Positions 8,018 to 16,753 of a stretch of 64,000 nucleotides of DNA are shown here, one piece after another. Origin of the DNA: Phytomonospora sp040655735 (GTDB lineage: Bacteria > Actinomycetota > Actinomycetes > Mycobacteriales > Micromonosporaceae). The position numbers and the translations under genes were made by a program. The notes under the pieces were generated by a model that worked only from the letters and a program-made list of their open reading frames with translations, did not search any database and was not told the DNA's origin. Position 1 is the stretch's first letter. Each line of letters begins with the position of its first letter. The stretch is from positions 92,060 through 156,059 of the forward strand of contig NZ_JBFAKK010000018.1 in NCBI RefSeq assembly GCF_040655735.1, read 5' to 3'.

Positions 8018-8629
8018 TCATACGTACAGGTTCGTGAAGGGCGCCCACGGCAGGTTCCGGATCACCCAGAACACACCCCACACGGCAAGGAAGACGCTGA
8101 CCGTGTTCGGCCCGAACTTCAGTTTCGGCAGGGTGACCCGGGCGTTGGGGAACATCCGCCGCCACGCCCACGAGAGGTACATGTAGGCCAGGAACGGCGC
8201 GGCGAAGACCGCGACGGCGTGGTAGCGGGCGGCTTCGGGCAGATTCGCGTGCAAGAGGTACCAGAGCGCGCGGGTCCCGCCGCAGCCCGGGCAGTCGAAG
8301 CCGGTGACCAGCTTGAACGCGCACGCGCCGAGATCGGGCTCGGCGTCGGTCGGGTTGTTGGTCAGGACATAGGAGATCGGCAGGGACACGCACACCAGCA
8401 GCGCCAGCGGCGCCAGCCAGGCCGGTCCGTTGACGATCCGGTTGACCAGGCGGCCGATCTTCGTGGGGTCCTTGCGGGGCACCACGGGGGCCGGGTAGTA
8501 GCGCCCGTCCGGGCCGAGGACGACCGCTTGGTGCACCGGGTGCACCTGGCAGTCCGGACCGCACGGCGAGACCGCTTCCGGCGCCTCCGCCGGCGCGTTC
8601 TCCTGGGGGGCGGTGGCCGCCTCGGTCAT
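8018..8629 (-). CDS. DUF2752 membrane protein
   Basis: A 203-residue membrane protein. A soluble N-terminus of about 75 residues contains two cysteine-rich bits (SPCGPDCQVHPVHQ). It is followed by hydrophobic segments near residues 76-96, 135-155 and 175-195. The DUF2752 signature FDCPGCGGTRALWYLLHANL is present. The CPGCGGTR motif could bind metal or take part in thiol chemistry, but no member function is established. The start ATG at 8627-8629 is chosen because AAAGGA lies six bases upstream. The gene is convergent with DUF4097 and downstream of the glycosylase gene on the same strand. Confidence 0.85.
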   Translation of the reverse strand: MTEAATAPQENAPAEAPEAVSPCGPDCQVHPVHQAVVLGPDGRYYPAPVVPRKDPTKIGRLVNRIVNGPAWLAPLALLVCVSLPISYVLTNNPTDAEPDLGACAFKLVTGFDCPGCGGTRALWYLLHANLPEAARYHAVAVFAAPFLAYMYLSWAWRRMFPNARVTLPKLKFGPNTVSVFLAVWGVFWVIRNLPWAPFTNLYV

Positions 8630-8745
8630 CGCAGGTCCTTTCGAAACCGTACCGTCCGCGCTCCCGGCCGCCGCCGATCCACCGGCGGGCCTCTGCCGAG
8701 ACGTCTTCACCCTACTGCGCGCCCGCCCGGCACCGCCGCGCCAGA

Positions 8746-9990
8746 TCACAGCGCGGCCGACAGCTCCCGGGCGAAGTCGCCCCGGGCCGGGGCCTCCACC
8801 TTCTCCAGCCCCAGCCACCGGGCCATGCGGCGCAGCTCCTCGGCGAGTTCGGCCGCGACCCGCCCGGCGTCGGCCTCGGTGACGTGCGGCTCGCGCCACG
8901 CGGAAGGCACGCGCAGGACGCTCTCACGCCGGTCGGCCTTGAGGTCGACGCGGGCGGCGAGCATCTCGTCGAGCAGGAAGGGCAGCACGTAGTAGCCGTG
9001 CTTGCGCTTGGCCTCCGGCACGTAGATCTCGATCCGGTAGTGAAAGTCCCACAGGCGCAGGGTCCGGTCCCGCTCCCACACCAACGGGTCGAAGGGACTC
9101 ACCAGCGCAGCGGCGCGCACGGCGCGCGGCACCTTCGCCTCGGCGTGCACGTAGGCCGGTTTGGCCCACCCCTCCACCTGGACGGGGATGATGGTCCCCT
9201 CCTCGACCAGGGCGGCGATCGCCTCACGGGCGGCCTGCGGCTTGAGGCGGAAGTAGTCGCGCAGATCCCCTTCGGTGGCGACGCCGAGAGACTCGGCCGA
9301 CAGCGCCATGAGCTCGCGGTGGGCGACGTCGATCGGCGGGGTGGGGGTGGCGATGATCTCCGGCGGCAGGACATGCTCGGTCAGGCCGTAGGAGCGCTCG
9401 AAGTTCGGGCGGGCGGCCGTGGTGACCTCGCCGGTCCAGAACAGGTACTCGAGGGCTGCCTTGACCGCGCCCCAGTTCCAGCCCCAGTTGTCCTTGCGGC
9501 GGACCAGCAGGGAGGCGTCCTCCTGGGCGAGGACGGCCTCGATGCCGCGCGCGGGCAGCGGGCCGTGCTCGGCGACGACCTCCTTGACGCGCCGAACGAA
9601 GTCGCGGTGGTCGCGGTTGACGTTCTTCATGGCGCCCCAGGCGGCCTCGTCGGCGGCCGCCATCCGCCACCTCAGGAGCGGCTGGAGCCGGACGGGCAGC
9701 AGCGAGGCGGCGTGCCCCCAGTACTCGAAGAGTTCGCGCTTGCCCTCGTAGGCCGCGCGGTCGACGAGCTGGGTCGCGTAGGGCCCCAGCCGGGAGAAGA
9801 CCGGCATGTAGTGGGCGCGCACCAGGACGTTGATCGAGTCGATCTGGAGGGCGTTGGTGCGGGCGAGCACCTTTCGCAGGTGCCGCACCGTCGGCACCGC
9901 GCTGGGGCGGGGCTCGCCGAAGCCCTGAGCTGCCAGGGCGATACGGCGCGCCTCGGCGTTGGAGATGGTCGTCTTGCGGATGGAGGCCAC
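8746..9990 (-). CDS. YcaQ/AlkX-type DNA glycosylase (HTH_42 winged-helix family)
   Basis: A 414-residue soluble protein of the winged-helix family that includes E. coli YcaQ (AlkX), which unhooks interstrand DNA crosslinks, and the azinomycin-resistance glycosylase AlkZ. The catalytic loop reads LQIDSIN: the Q-x-D form, which is the AlkX-like subgroup, not the Q-x-Q form of AlkZ. Other family marks are RAHYMPVFSRLGPY, LFEYWGHAASLLP, RDHRDFVRRV, and SPFDPLVWERDR near residue 325. The length is normal. It stands alone between two membrane-protein genes. A protective role against alkylating or crosslinking agents is family inference. Confidence 0.88.
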   Translation of the reverse strand: MASIRKTTISNAEARRIALAAQGFGEPRPSAVPTVRHLRKVLARTNALQIDSINVLVRAHYMPVFSRLGPYATQLVDRAAYEGKRELFEYWGHAASLLPVRLQPLLRWRMAAADEAAWGAMKNVNRDHRDFVRRVKEVVAEHGPLPARGIEAVLAQEDASLLVRRKDNWGWNWGAVKAALEYLFWTGEVTTAARPNFERSYGLTEHVLPPEIIATPTPPIDVAHRELMALSAESLGVATEGDLRDYFRLKPQAAREAIAALVEEGTIIPVQVEGWAKPAYVHAEAKVPRAVRAAALVSPFDPLVWERDRTLRLWDFHYRIEIYVPEAKRKHGYYVLPFLLDEMLAARVDLKADRRESVLRVPSAWREPHVTEADAGRVAAELAEELRRMARWLGLEKVEAPARGDFARELSAAL

Positions 9991-10030
9991 GGGCGCAGAT
10001 TAGCGGGCCGGTGTGACAAAGAACCGCCGA

Positions 10031-10723
10031 TCACCGCCGCAGGCTCACCCGCATCAGCTGGAAGACGATCAGCGCGAGGACGACGACCACCGCCGCGAGG
10101 CTGATCCACAGGACCCACAACGCCAGTTCCGGGTTGCCGCCGGGACCGGCGACGGCGTCGAGTTCGTTGCGCTCGCCCATCGCCAGCTGCCACGACACGG
10201 TCTTGCCGTTGCCGGACACTTCCCCGTTGGAGCTGACGATCGTGCCGGGGAAGCTGACCGCGACCCGCATGTCGGCGCGGGGCATGGACGCCTCGATCGC
10301 CTGGTCGAGGGGACTGCCGTCGCCGGGCGGCTGGTAGTTGGTGTCGAAGACGCCCGACAGGACGTAGTTCTGGCCGTCGCGCTCGATGCGGATGTAGTCG
10401 CCGGCGTTGGGGTCGCTGTCGTTGAACTGCGACAGCGGTGTGTTCTCGAAGGTGTACTCGACTCCCTCGAAGGTCCCGTCGTCGTAGGCCTTCTGGCTGG
10501 TCACACCCTGCGGCGGGGCGCCGCCGAGCGGGTCGACGTCGGAGCCGAGACGGTCGAGGACGGCCTTGTCGAAGGCGACGACGAGCGTCCCGCTGACCGT
10601 GTCGTCACGGTTGACGGAGACGTTCATGTCGAACTTGACACAGCCGCCGAGCGCCAGCGCCCCGGCGAGGGCCAGCGCGCAGGCGGCGAGGACCCGCTTC
10701 AGCGTGTACGACCGGTCGCCCAT
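10031..10723 (-). CDS. LppM-like lipoprotein (DUF3153)
   Basis: A 230-residue envelope lipoprotein. Residues 1-27 form a lipoprotein signal ending LALGGC, so the mature protein is anchored at Cys. The following domain (KFDMNVSVNRDDTVSGTLVV and VEYTFENTPLSQF) matches the mycobacterial LppM/DUF3153 type. A single membrane helix lies near residues 200-222 and the tail is basic (MRVSLRR), so the C-terminus is cytosolic. The start MGDRSYTLK is preferred over an in-frame ATG 23 codons upstream, because the signal peptide then has normal length. The GNAT gene ends five bases upstream, so the two form an operon. Confidence 0.85.
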   Translation of the reverse strand: MGDRSYTLKRVLAACALALAGALALGGCVKFDMNVSVNRDDTVSGTLVVAFDKAVLDRLGSDVDPLGGAPPQGVTSQKAYDDGTFEGVEYTFENTPLSQFNDSDPNAGDYIRIERDGQNYVLSGVFDTNYQPPGDGSPLDQAIEASMPRADMRVAVSFPGTIVSSNGEVSGNGKTVSWQLAMGERNELDAVAGPGGNPELALWVLWISLAAVVVVLALIVFQLMRVSLRR

Positions 10724-10727
10724 CCGA

Positions 10728-11345
10728 TTACGCTTCGTGATCACGACCTGATCGTAATCGATCTTCCCCGTCGCGTTCGGGTACGGACACATGCAGTCGC
10801 CGCTGGACCACGACCACGCCGTCCATGTCGAGGCCCCTGGTGGCGCCGTCGTACTCCCACCCGGCCGACTTGAGGAAGCCCGTCACGGCCGGGTCCTCGG
10901 CGAAAGCCCAGGCCCACGCCGAGGCGAAGCCGTCGTCGCTCCAGTGGGCCATGGCCGCCGACAGCAGCCGGCTGCCGTGTCCGCGCCTGCCGAAACGCGG
11001 TTCCACCAACAGATCGGTGACGGCGGCGAGCGGCCCCGCGGGGCGCTCCTGTCGGTTGGGATCACCGGGTGCTGCGGTATCGTCGTCGGCTGGACCGATC
11101 GCCGCGAATCCGACGACCCGCGCGCCGGGCTCCGACTGCTCGACGGCGACCAGGACGTGGTGCCCGGGAGTCGGCGGAGAGGACACCGCGGCGAGCCAGC
11201 GTTCGGTCAGCCAGGACTTGTCGAGCCGGTCGAGAATGTGCGGGGGGATGAGCCGTGTGTACGCGGTTCGCCAGGTGAGGAGTTGAAGCCGTGCGATCTC
11301 GGCCGCGTCCTCTGCACGGGCCGGACGGACAAAACCGAGCGCCAT
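10728..11345 (-). CDS. GNAT-family N-acetyltransferase
   Basis: A 205-residue acetyltransferase. N-terminal FVRPARAEDAAEIARLQLLTW and WRTAYTRLIP are standard GNAT entries. The acetyl-CoA loop is VEPRFGRRGHGSRLLSAAM, and the fold closes with AVTGFLKSAGWEYDG. An unusually long, acidic and charged insertion (ADDDTAAPGDPNRQERPAGP) sits before the core strand. The substrate is unknown. The tail is charged (SVPERDGEDRLRSG). It immediately precedes the LppM-like lipoprotein gene. Divergent from it is the GT87 gene, with about 77 bp between the starts. Confidence 0.88.
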   Translation of the reverse strand: MALGFVRPARAEDAAEIARLQLLTWRTAYTRLIPPHILDRLDKSWLTERWLAAVSSPPTPGHHVLVAVEQSEPGARVVGFAAIGPADDDTAAPGDPNRQERPAGPLAAVTDLLVEPRFGRRGHGSRLLSAAMAHWSDDGFASAWAWAFAEDPAVTGFLKSAGWEYDGATRGLDMDGVVVVQRRLHVSVPERDGEDRLRSGRDHEA

Positions 11346-11422
11346 GCGGCAAGGGTACGGGCACGATCATGTGCCGTTGACGGCACCGGTTGGGGTTGTG
11401 GAGCTTGTTGAGAGAGGTGGCA

Positions 11423-12769
11423 GTGGTCGAGGCGAAGCGGGACGGCGACTCAGCGGCCCCCGAACGCCCCCGCCGGCCGCGCTGGCTGCTCCCGGCCCAG
11501 ATCACCGGCGCCGCCGCGCTCGTCGCGCTCACCTGGTATCTCGTGTCGACCTACGGCGGCCATCACCGCCTGTTCGACCTGCGCATCTACCGCAAGGCCG
11601 TGCGCTACTGGCTGGCCGGCGGCAACGTCTACGACTACTGGCAGGAAGACGTCATCAACGGCACGCTCGGGTACACGTACCCGCCGTTCGCGTCGATCCT
11701 GATGGCGCCCATGGGCGCCCTGCCGTGGGACATGGCGAAGTGGACGCACATCTGCGCGATGGTCGTGTGCCTCGCGATCACCACGTACTGGCTGGTCACC
11801 CCACTGCTGCGGCGCCACAAGATCCCGCTGTGGCTCGGGCTGGTGGTCGCCGGCTGCTTCATCGTCAGCGTCGAACCGATCCGCGAGACGCTGAGCTTCG
11901 GCCAGGTCAACCTGATGCTGATCGCCCTCGTGCTCGGCGACGTGCTCTTCCTCGTGCGCCGCAAGTCCTCCCTCGCCGGGATCGGCATCGGCCTGGCGAC
12001 GGCGATCAAGCTCACGCCGGGCATCTTCATCGTGTACCTGCTGGTGACGAGACGATGGCGGGCGGCCGCCGGTTCGATCGTGACCGCCGCGGCCGTGTCC
12101 CTCCTCGCCGTCCTGGTCGACCCCCGCATGTCGATCCGGTTCTGGCTGATCACGGCCTGGGACTCCGGGCGCGTCGGCCACAACGACAACACGTCCAACC
12201 AGTCGATCGCGGGCCTGCTGGCCCGCATCTTCGACCCCGCCGCCTACCCGCAGTGGCTGTGGATCGCGCTCGTCGCGCTGGTCGTGGTCTACGGCATGTG
12301 GAAGGCCGCCAAGGCCGTCCGCGCCGGTGACGAGATCGCCGGGCTGACCATCACCGGCATCGTCGGGATCCTGATGTCGCCGGTGTCGTGGACCCACCAC
12401 ATCTACTGGATCGTGCCGGCCCTGCTGATCATCCTCGACGTCATGCGCACCGACCGGCGGCGCATGTCGCGGCGAAGACTGTGGTCCTACGGCGGCCTGG
12501 CGCTGTTCGCGTACCTGCCGTTCATGTACGGCTTCGTGTGGCTGTTCGCCGAGGAGCCGGGCAAGCACTGGGACCACGGGTTCGCCTGGTTCCTCGCCGA
12601 GAACACCTATGTCTTCGCGCTCGTGGCGCTGCTGCTGTGGATGCCCGTGCGCAAGGGAGTCGACGACACCGACTCCCGGCCGGGCGTGTGGTGGCCGATC
12701 CCCTGGAAGTCCGGCGAACCGGAGAAGTCGGCCGCGGCGCCGCCGGCTCAGCCCGTCGCCAGCGTGTAG
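11423..12769 (+). CDS. GT87 / DUF2029 polyprenol-phosphate mannosyltransferase-like protein
   Basis: A polytopic membrane protein of about 448 residues with 9-11 hydrophobic segments, of the GT-C type. Family marks are FDLRIYRKAVRYWLAGG..YDY, YTYPPFASIL, SFGQVNLMLIALVL, GLATAIKLTPGIF, NQSIAGLLAR and SPVSWTHHIYWIVPAL. Relatives such as mycobacterial PimE transfer mannose from polyprenol phosphate to phosphatidylinositol mannosides on the periplasmic side; the acceptor here is unknown. GTG 11423 is chosen since AGAGAGG (11411-11417) precedes it by five bases. In-frame GTG 11417 and TTG 11390 are alternatives. Confidence 0.88.
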   Translation: MVEAKRDGDSAAPERPRRPRWLLPAQITGAAALVALTWYLVSTYGGHHRLFDLRIYRKAVRYWLAGGNVYDYWQEDVINGTLGYTYPPFASILMAPMGALPWDMAKWTHICAMVVCLAITTYWLVTPLLRRHKIPLWLGLVVAGCFIVSVEPIRETLSFGQVNLMLIALVLGDVLFLVRRKSSLAGIGIGLATAIKLTPGIFIVYLLVTRRWRAAAGSIVTAAAVSLLAVLVDPRMSIRFWLITAWDSGRVGHNDNTSNQSIAGLLARIFDPAAYPQWLWIALVALVVVYGMWKAAKAVRAGDEIAGLTITGIVGILMSPVSWTHHIYWIVPALLIILDVMRTDRRRMSRRRLWSYGGLALFAYLPFMYGFVWLFAEEPGKHWDHGFAWFLAENTYVFALVALLLWMPVRKGVDDTDSRPGVWWPIPWKSGEPEKSAAAPPAQPVASV

Positions 12770-13075
12770 CGCACGAGTGGCGGCGCGGCCCCGTTGAAGT
12801 CGAGGACGGCCGTTTTCCCGTCGGGGGCGACACCGTGCCCTCGGTAGAAGCGCGCCGCCCGTTCGTTGTCGTCCATGGCCCACGACCGCACCGGCGACAG
12901 GCCGCGCTCGCGCGGGTCCGCCAGCGCGTCACCGCCTCTGCGGGGTGTCCATGATGGCCGGTGCCGAGGCGGGAACGAGGTCGCGGTAGGCCTCCTGCCA
13001 GCACCGGTGGTGCAGCCCGGCGAGGTCGGTGGCGTCGCCGGGCTCGGCGCTGCGCAGCAGGAACCCGCGGGGCTC
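12748..13075 (-). pseudogene. Decayed GNAT acetyltransferase
   Basis: Two pieces of one acetyltransferase lie in different frames. From 13075 downward the frame reads EPRGFLLRSAEPGDATDLAG then LHHRCWQEAYRDLVP, a typical GNAT N-terminus, and ends at a stop at 12929-12931. The other frame, from about 12940 to 12748, gives SWAMDDNERAARFYRGHG, the GNAT C-terminus (strand, N-x-R-A-x-x-F-Y). The acetyl-CoA loop between them is missing and there is no start codon: the N-terminal piece begins directly after the stop of the next gene. The result is a 5'-truncated, internally deleted, frameshifted remnant. Its end overlaps the 3' end of the GT87 gene by 22 bp. Confidence 0.8.
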
Positions 13076-13076
13076 C

Positions 13077-14516
13077 CTACTCGGCGGGCGGCTGCTTCGG
13101 CGGGATCATGAACGGCTCGGTGGGCCACTCGGGGAAGACCGGGCGCTGGCCGGGCACGACCGGAGGCTCGGGGGGTGCCGGCGCCTTGGCACGGCCGGTG
13201 GTCTTGGGGCGGGACTCGGGCTTCGGCGCCGCTTCGGCGGCCTCCGCCGCTTCGGGCTCGGCCGTCGACGGCCGGGGCTCGGCCTTGTCTCGCTCGACGG
13301 TGTCCGAAGTCGCCACGGCGTCGTCACGCGCGCTGTCGGCGGGGTCGGCCGGATCGTCCTGTGCGGCAGCGGGAGGGCTCGCCTCCTCGACCTCGGACGA
13401 CGGCGTCTCAGGCTGGGGCGTGGGCTCCGGCTCAGGGGCCTCGGGCTCGGCCGGGACGTCCTCGTGCGCGCCGGACTTCGCGGGCTCGTCGTCCTCGGGC
13501 AACGTCACCGCGCGGAACACGACGGTCGGCTCGGCCGGTCCGGCGGGCTCGGCCTGGTCACCGGGGCCGTCCTCGCGGGCACCGGAAGGTTCCACGACGG
13601 GCAGTTCCACGACCTCGTCGCCGGCCGCCACGACGACCGAAGCCGCCTCGGGCTCCTCCTGTTCGGTGCCCTCCGTTGGCCGCTGCGGCTCTGCGGCGGC
13701 CTCGGCCTTGTTCTCCACGGCCGGCGGTCGCTCGTCGCTCACGGGGGCGCTGGCCGGGCTCTCCAGGTCCTCAAGGCGCACGGCCGGCTGGATCTTCGTC
13801 GGTTCGAGGACCGGCGCGGACTTCACCTCCGGCTCGGCGGAGGCGCCGTCCAAGTCCTCGGGCCGCACCGCCCGCAGCACGCGGGTCTCCCCCGGGTCGG
13901 CCTCCTCGGCGACGGGAACCTCCCGCACCGCCGCCTGCTTCTCGGTCGGCTCGGTCGGGTCGGCGAGGAACTCCCGGCGCACGGCCGGTTCGAGCCTGGT
14001 CGGCTCCGGCACGAGACCCTCGACGATCCTCGGCTTCGGCGGCGAGACCGCTTTGGCCGGCGGCTGCGGACGGATCTCCGAGCGCATCCGCGCGGGCTCG
14101 GGAACCGAGGCGACGCCGGGCGGCACCGCCGGTGCCGCGCCCTCCCCGCCGCGGTCCTGCGCCGGCTTTCGCCTGGGCAGACTGGTCCGCTCCCCCGGCG
14201 GGACCGTCGGCACGTTCCCCGTCGCGACCACCGCCGCACGGAACACCGGTACGTCGGCGGGCTTCTTCACCTGCCGCGCCCGGACCTCGGCCGCGCGCTT
14301 GCGCCGAATCACCAGCCAGATCACCAAAGCGGCGAGGCCGAAACCGCCGAGCGTCGCGAGCAGCATGACCCAGGCGATGTGGCCGCTGTCCTCGGCCACC
14401 CGGCCGAACGCGTCGCCGGCACCGGATTCCTCGGCGCCGCAACCGGACAGCGCGAACGCGGCCGTCGATGAGACGGCGACGCACGCTAGAGCTCTGGTGA
14501 AGGGCTTGGGGGACAT
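13077..14516 (-). CDS. Pro/Glu-rich membrane-anchored lipoprotein of unknown function
   Basis: A 479-residue protein. A signal peptide ends in a lipobox (ALSGC, Cys26). A membrane helix lies at about 46-70, followed by the basic stop-transfer RRKRAAEVRARQVKK. About 400 residues of low-complexity Pro/Glu/Ala/Val tail follow. Within the tail a degenerate motif recurs: PEPTRLEPAVRRE, GETRVLRAVRPED, EPTKIQPAVRLED and EPTVVFRAVTLPED, spaced 25-60 residues apart. Topology predicts a cytosolic tail. A TACGAT box ends six bases before the ATG and no Shine-Dalgarno is seen, suggesting a leaderless transcript. I recognise no family. The repeated motif may be a docking element. Confidence 0.75.
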   Translation of the reverse strand: MSPKPFTRALACVAVSSTAAFALSGCGAEESGAGDAFGRVAEDSGHIAWVMLLATLGGFGLAALVIWLVIRRKRAAEVRARQVKKPADVPVFRAAVVATGNVPTVPPGERTSLPRRKPAQDRGGEGAAPAVPPGVASVPEPARMRSEIRPQPPAKAVSPPKPRIVEGLVPEPTRLEPAVRREFLADPTEPTEKQAAVREVPVAEEADPGETRVLRAVRPEDLDGASAEPEVKSAPVLEPTKIQPAVRLEDLESPASAPVSDERPPAVENKAEAAAEPQRPTEGTEQEEPEAASVVVAAGDEVVELPVVEPSGAREDGPGDQAEPAGPAEPTVVFRAVTLPEDDEPAKSGAHEDVPAEPEAPEPEPTPQPETPSSEVEEASPPAAAQDDPADPADSARDDAVATSDTVERDKAEPRPSTAEPEAAEAAEAAPKPESRPKTTGRAKAPAPPEPPVVPGQRPVFPEWPTEPFMIPPKQPPAE

Positions 14517-14590
14517 CCGGACATCGTAGTCGGCCCGGCCGGCAACCCGCCCGCCCGTGAATGTCGCATGTGGTCCGTCTAATACAGCGA

Positions 14591-14619
14591 TCGCCGCGCG
14601 CCCAAGGGATGCGCGGCGA
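14591..14619 (-). terminator. Terminator hairpin after dapB
   Basis: TCGCCGCGC (14591-14599) pairs with GCGCGGCGA (14611-14619) across an 11-base loop. It lies 12 bp beyond the dapB stop and lacks a U-tract. Confidence 0.6.
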
Positions 14620-14631
14620 CCGCTCGCACGT

Positions 14632-15390
14632 TCAGTCCAGCAGATCGTCGAGCCCGTGCGTCAGACCGGGACGCCCGACCACCTCGCGCACCGCCAGCAG
14701 CACGCCGGGCATGAAGGACGCGCGGTCCACCGAGTCGTGGCGGATCGTCAGGGTCTCCCCCGCGCCTCCGAACACGACCTCCTGGTGCGCGACGAAACCG
14801 GCCGAGCGGATCGAGTGGACGCGCACGCCCTCGACCGACGCCCCCCTGGCCCCGTCGAGAGCCTGCGTCGTCGCGTCAGGCTGCTCACCGAGACCGGCCT
14901 GGGCACGCGCCTCGGCGATCAGCTCGGCGGTGTGGGTGGCCGTCCCGCTGGGGGCGTCGACCTTGTTCGGGTGGTGCAGTTCGATGATCTCGGCCGACTC
15001 GAAGTGCCGCGCCGCCCGGGCCGCGAACTGCATCATCAGCACGGCCCCGATCCCGAAGTTGGGAGCGATGACCACACCGACCCCGGGCTTCGCCGCGAGC
15101 CAGTCCTCCACCCGCTTGACGCGCTCGGGCGTGAAACCCGAGGTGCCCACGACCACGTTGACGCCCTGCTCGACGCACCAGTGGAGGTTGTCCATCACCA
15201 CGTCGGGGCGGGTGAAGTCGACGACGACGTCGGCGGAGGCGTCGGAGATCGCCGACAGCCACTCGCCCTCGTCGACCATCGCGACCAGCTCCATGTCGGC
15301 GGCGGCGTCGACGGCCTTGCACACCTCGGTGCCCATCCGGCCCCTGGCGCCGATCACGCCGACCCGCAGCGGTTCGGTCACGTCGCTCAC
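14632..15390 (-). CDS. dapB: 4-hydroxy-tetrahydrodipicolinate reductase
   Basis: A 252-residue NAD(P)H-dependent reductase, the step after DapA in lysine/diaminopimelate synthesis. The N-terminal Rossmann motif is VGVIGARGRMG. Catalytic and substrate residues are in IIELHHPNKVDAPSGTA (general-acid His pair and Lys). VDFTRPDVVMDNL and GTSGFTPER also match. The GTG start at 15388-15390 has GAGGAGAAG upstream. It lies 28 bp downstream of the M16 peptidase gene and probably shares its transcript, giving pnp-M16-dapB. The length is normal. Confidence 0.96.
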   Translation of the reverse strand: MSDVTEPLRVGVIGARGRMGTEVCKAVDAAADMELVAMVDEGEWLSAISDASADVVVDFTRPDVVMDNLHWCVEQGVNVVVGTSGFTPERVKRVEDWLAAKPGVGVVIAPNFGIGAVLMMQFAARAARHFESAEIIELHHPNKVDAPSGTATHTAELIAEARAQAGLGEQPDATTQALDGARGASVEGVRVHSIRSAGFVAHQEVVFGGAGETLTIRHDSVDRASFMPGVLLAVREVVGRPGLTHGLDDLLD

Positions 15391-15418
15391 GGTCTTCTCC
15401 TCACGTGCGGTGCGGCGG

Positions 15419-16735
15419 TCAGCGACCGCCGGGCCAAGTGAACTGACTGGCGTCGAAGGGCCCGATCGCGGCCAGCGAACGCGGCCGGCCGAGGACCTCG
15501 GAGGCCACACCCCGGACGTCTTCGACCGTGACCGCGTCGACCCGGACGAGCAGCTCGTCGAGGCTGAGCAGGTCACCGAAGAGCAGCTCGCCCTTGCCGA
15601 GGCGGCTCATCCGGGAACTGGTGTCCTCCATGGCGAGGACCAGCGAGCCCTTCAGGGCGCCCTTGGCGCGGGCCACGTCGATCTCGACGCAGCCGTCCTT
15701 GAGCACCTCGTCGAGGGTGGCCATCGTCAGGTCGAGGACCTGCTCGGCCTTGCCCGGCTGGCACCCGGCGTAGACGCCGAGCAGCCCGGTCTCGGCGTAG
15801 CCGGCGGTGTAGGCGTACACCGAGTAGGCCAGGCCGCGCTCCTCGCGGATGCGCTGGAACAGCAGACTCGACATGCCCCCGCCCAGCACCTGGGTGAGCA
15901 CGTCGAGGGCGAAACGCCGCGAGTCCTGACGGGCCAGACCGCGCGAGCCGATGACCAGGTGCGCCTGCTCGGTGTCCTTGCGCTCGACGGTGAGGACCGG
16001 GCCGATGTCGGCGACGGGCTCGAATGCCGAGCGGATCGGGGAAGGCGCCGAGTCGGCGGCCGCCAGTGGCGCGAACGCGCTCGCCACCAGGTCGACGACC
16101 TGGGTGTGGCTGAGGTTCCCGGCGGCGGCGATCACGATGTTGGGCGCGGTGTAGCGCTGCCGGTAGAAGTCGTTGACACGGGCGCGGGTCATCGACTCGA
16201 TGGTCTCGACGGTCCCGGAGATCTCGCGTCCGAGCGGGTGCTCGCCGAACACCGCGGTGGCGAGCATGTCGTGCACGGCGTCGTCGGGCTCGTCGTCGTG
16301 CATGGCGATCTCTTCGAGGATCACGCCGCGCTCGGTCTCGACGTCGTCCTCTTCGAGGAGGGAGTCGCAGATCAGGTCGCCGAGGACGTCGACGGCCAGC
16401 GGCAGGTCCTCGTCGAGGACGCGCGCGTAGAAGCAGGTGTGGTCCTTGGCGGTGAACGCGTTGGTGTCGCCGCCGACGGCCTCGATCTCGGCGGTGATGT
16501 CCAGCGCGGACCGGCGGGTGGTGCCCTTGAAGAGGAGGTGCTCCAGGAAATGCGAGGCACCGGAGAACTCTTCGGACTCGTCCCGCGAGCCGATCCCCAC
16601 CCACACGCCGACCGAAACGCTGCGCATGGCGGGGATCGACTCGGTGAGGATGCGCAGCCCGCTGGGCAGCACGGTACGTCGTACCGTGCCGCCCAGCGGG
16701 TCATCCGCGAGAGTGCGGGTGAAAGCGTCGCTCAT
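15419..16735 (-). CDS. M16-family zinc metallopeptidase (processing-peptidase-like)
   Basis: A 438-residue cytosolic peptidase with an inverse zincin site HFLEH at residues 62-66 and the third ligand Glu near 142 in GVILEEIAMHDD. All required residues are present, so it should be active. The second half carries the conserved RGLARQDSRRF and SSLLFQRIREERGLAYSVY signatures. Family members cleave short peptides or presequence-like substrates; the bacterial substrate is not known. The position directly downstream of pnp (18 bp) is conserved in actinobacteria and many Firmicutes. Confidence 0.93.
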   Translation of the reverse strand: MSDAFTRTLADDPLGGTVRRTVLPSGLRILTESIPAMRSVSVGVWVGIGSRDESEEFSGASHFLEHLLFKGTTRRSALDITAEIEAVGGDTNAFTAKDHTCFYARVLDEDLPLAVDVLGDLICDSLLEEDDVETERGVILEEIAMHDDEPDDAVHDMLATAVFGEHPLGREISGTVETIESMTRARVNDFYRQRYTAPNIVIAAAGNLSHTQVVDLVASAFAPLAAADSAPSPIRSAFEPVADIGPVLTVERKDTEQAHLVIGSRGLARQDSRRFALDVLTQVLGGGMSSLLFQRIREERGLAYSVYAYTAGYAETGLLGVYAGCQPGKAEQVLDLTMATLDEVLKDGCVEIDVARAKGALKGSLVLAMEDTSSRMSRLGKGELLFGDLLSLDELLVRVDAVTVEDVRGVASEVLGRPRSLAAIGPFDASQFTWPGGR

Positions 16736-16753
16736 TCGATTGTCGGGTCCGGG

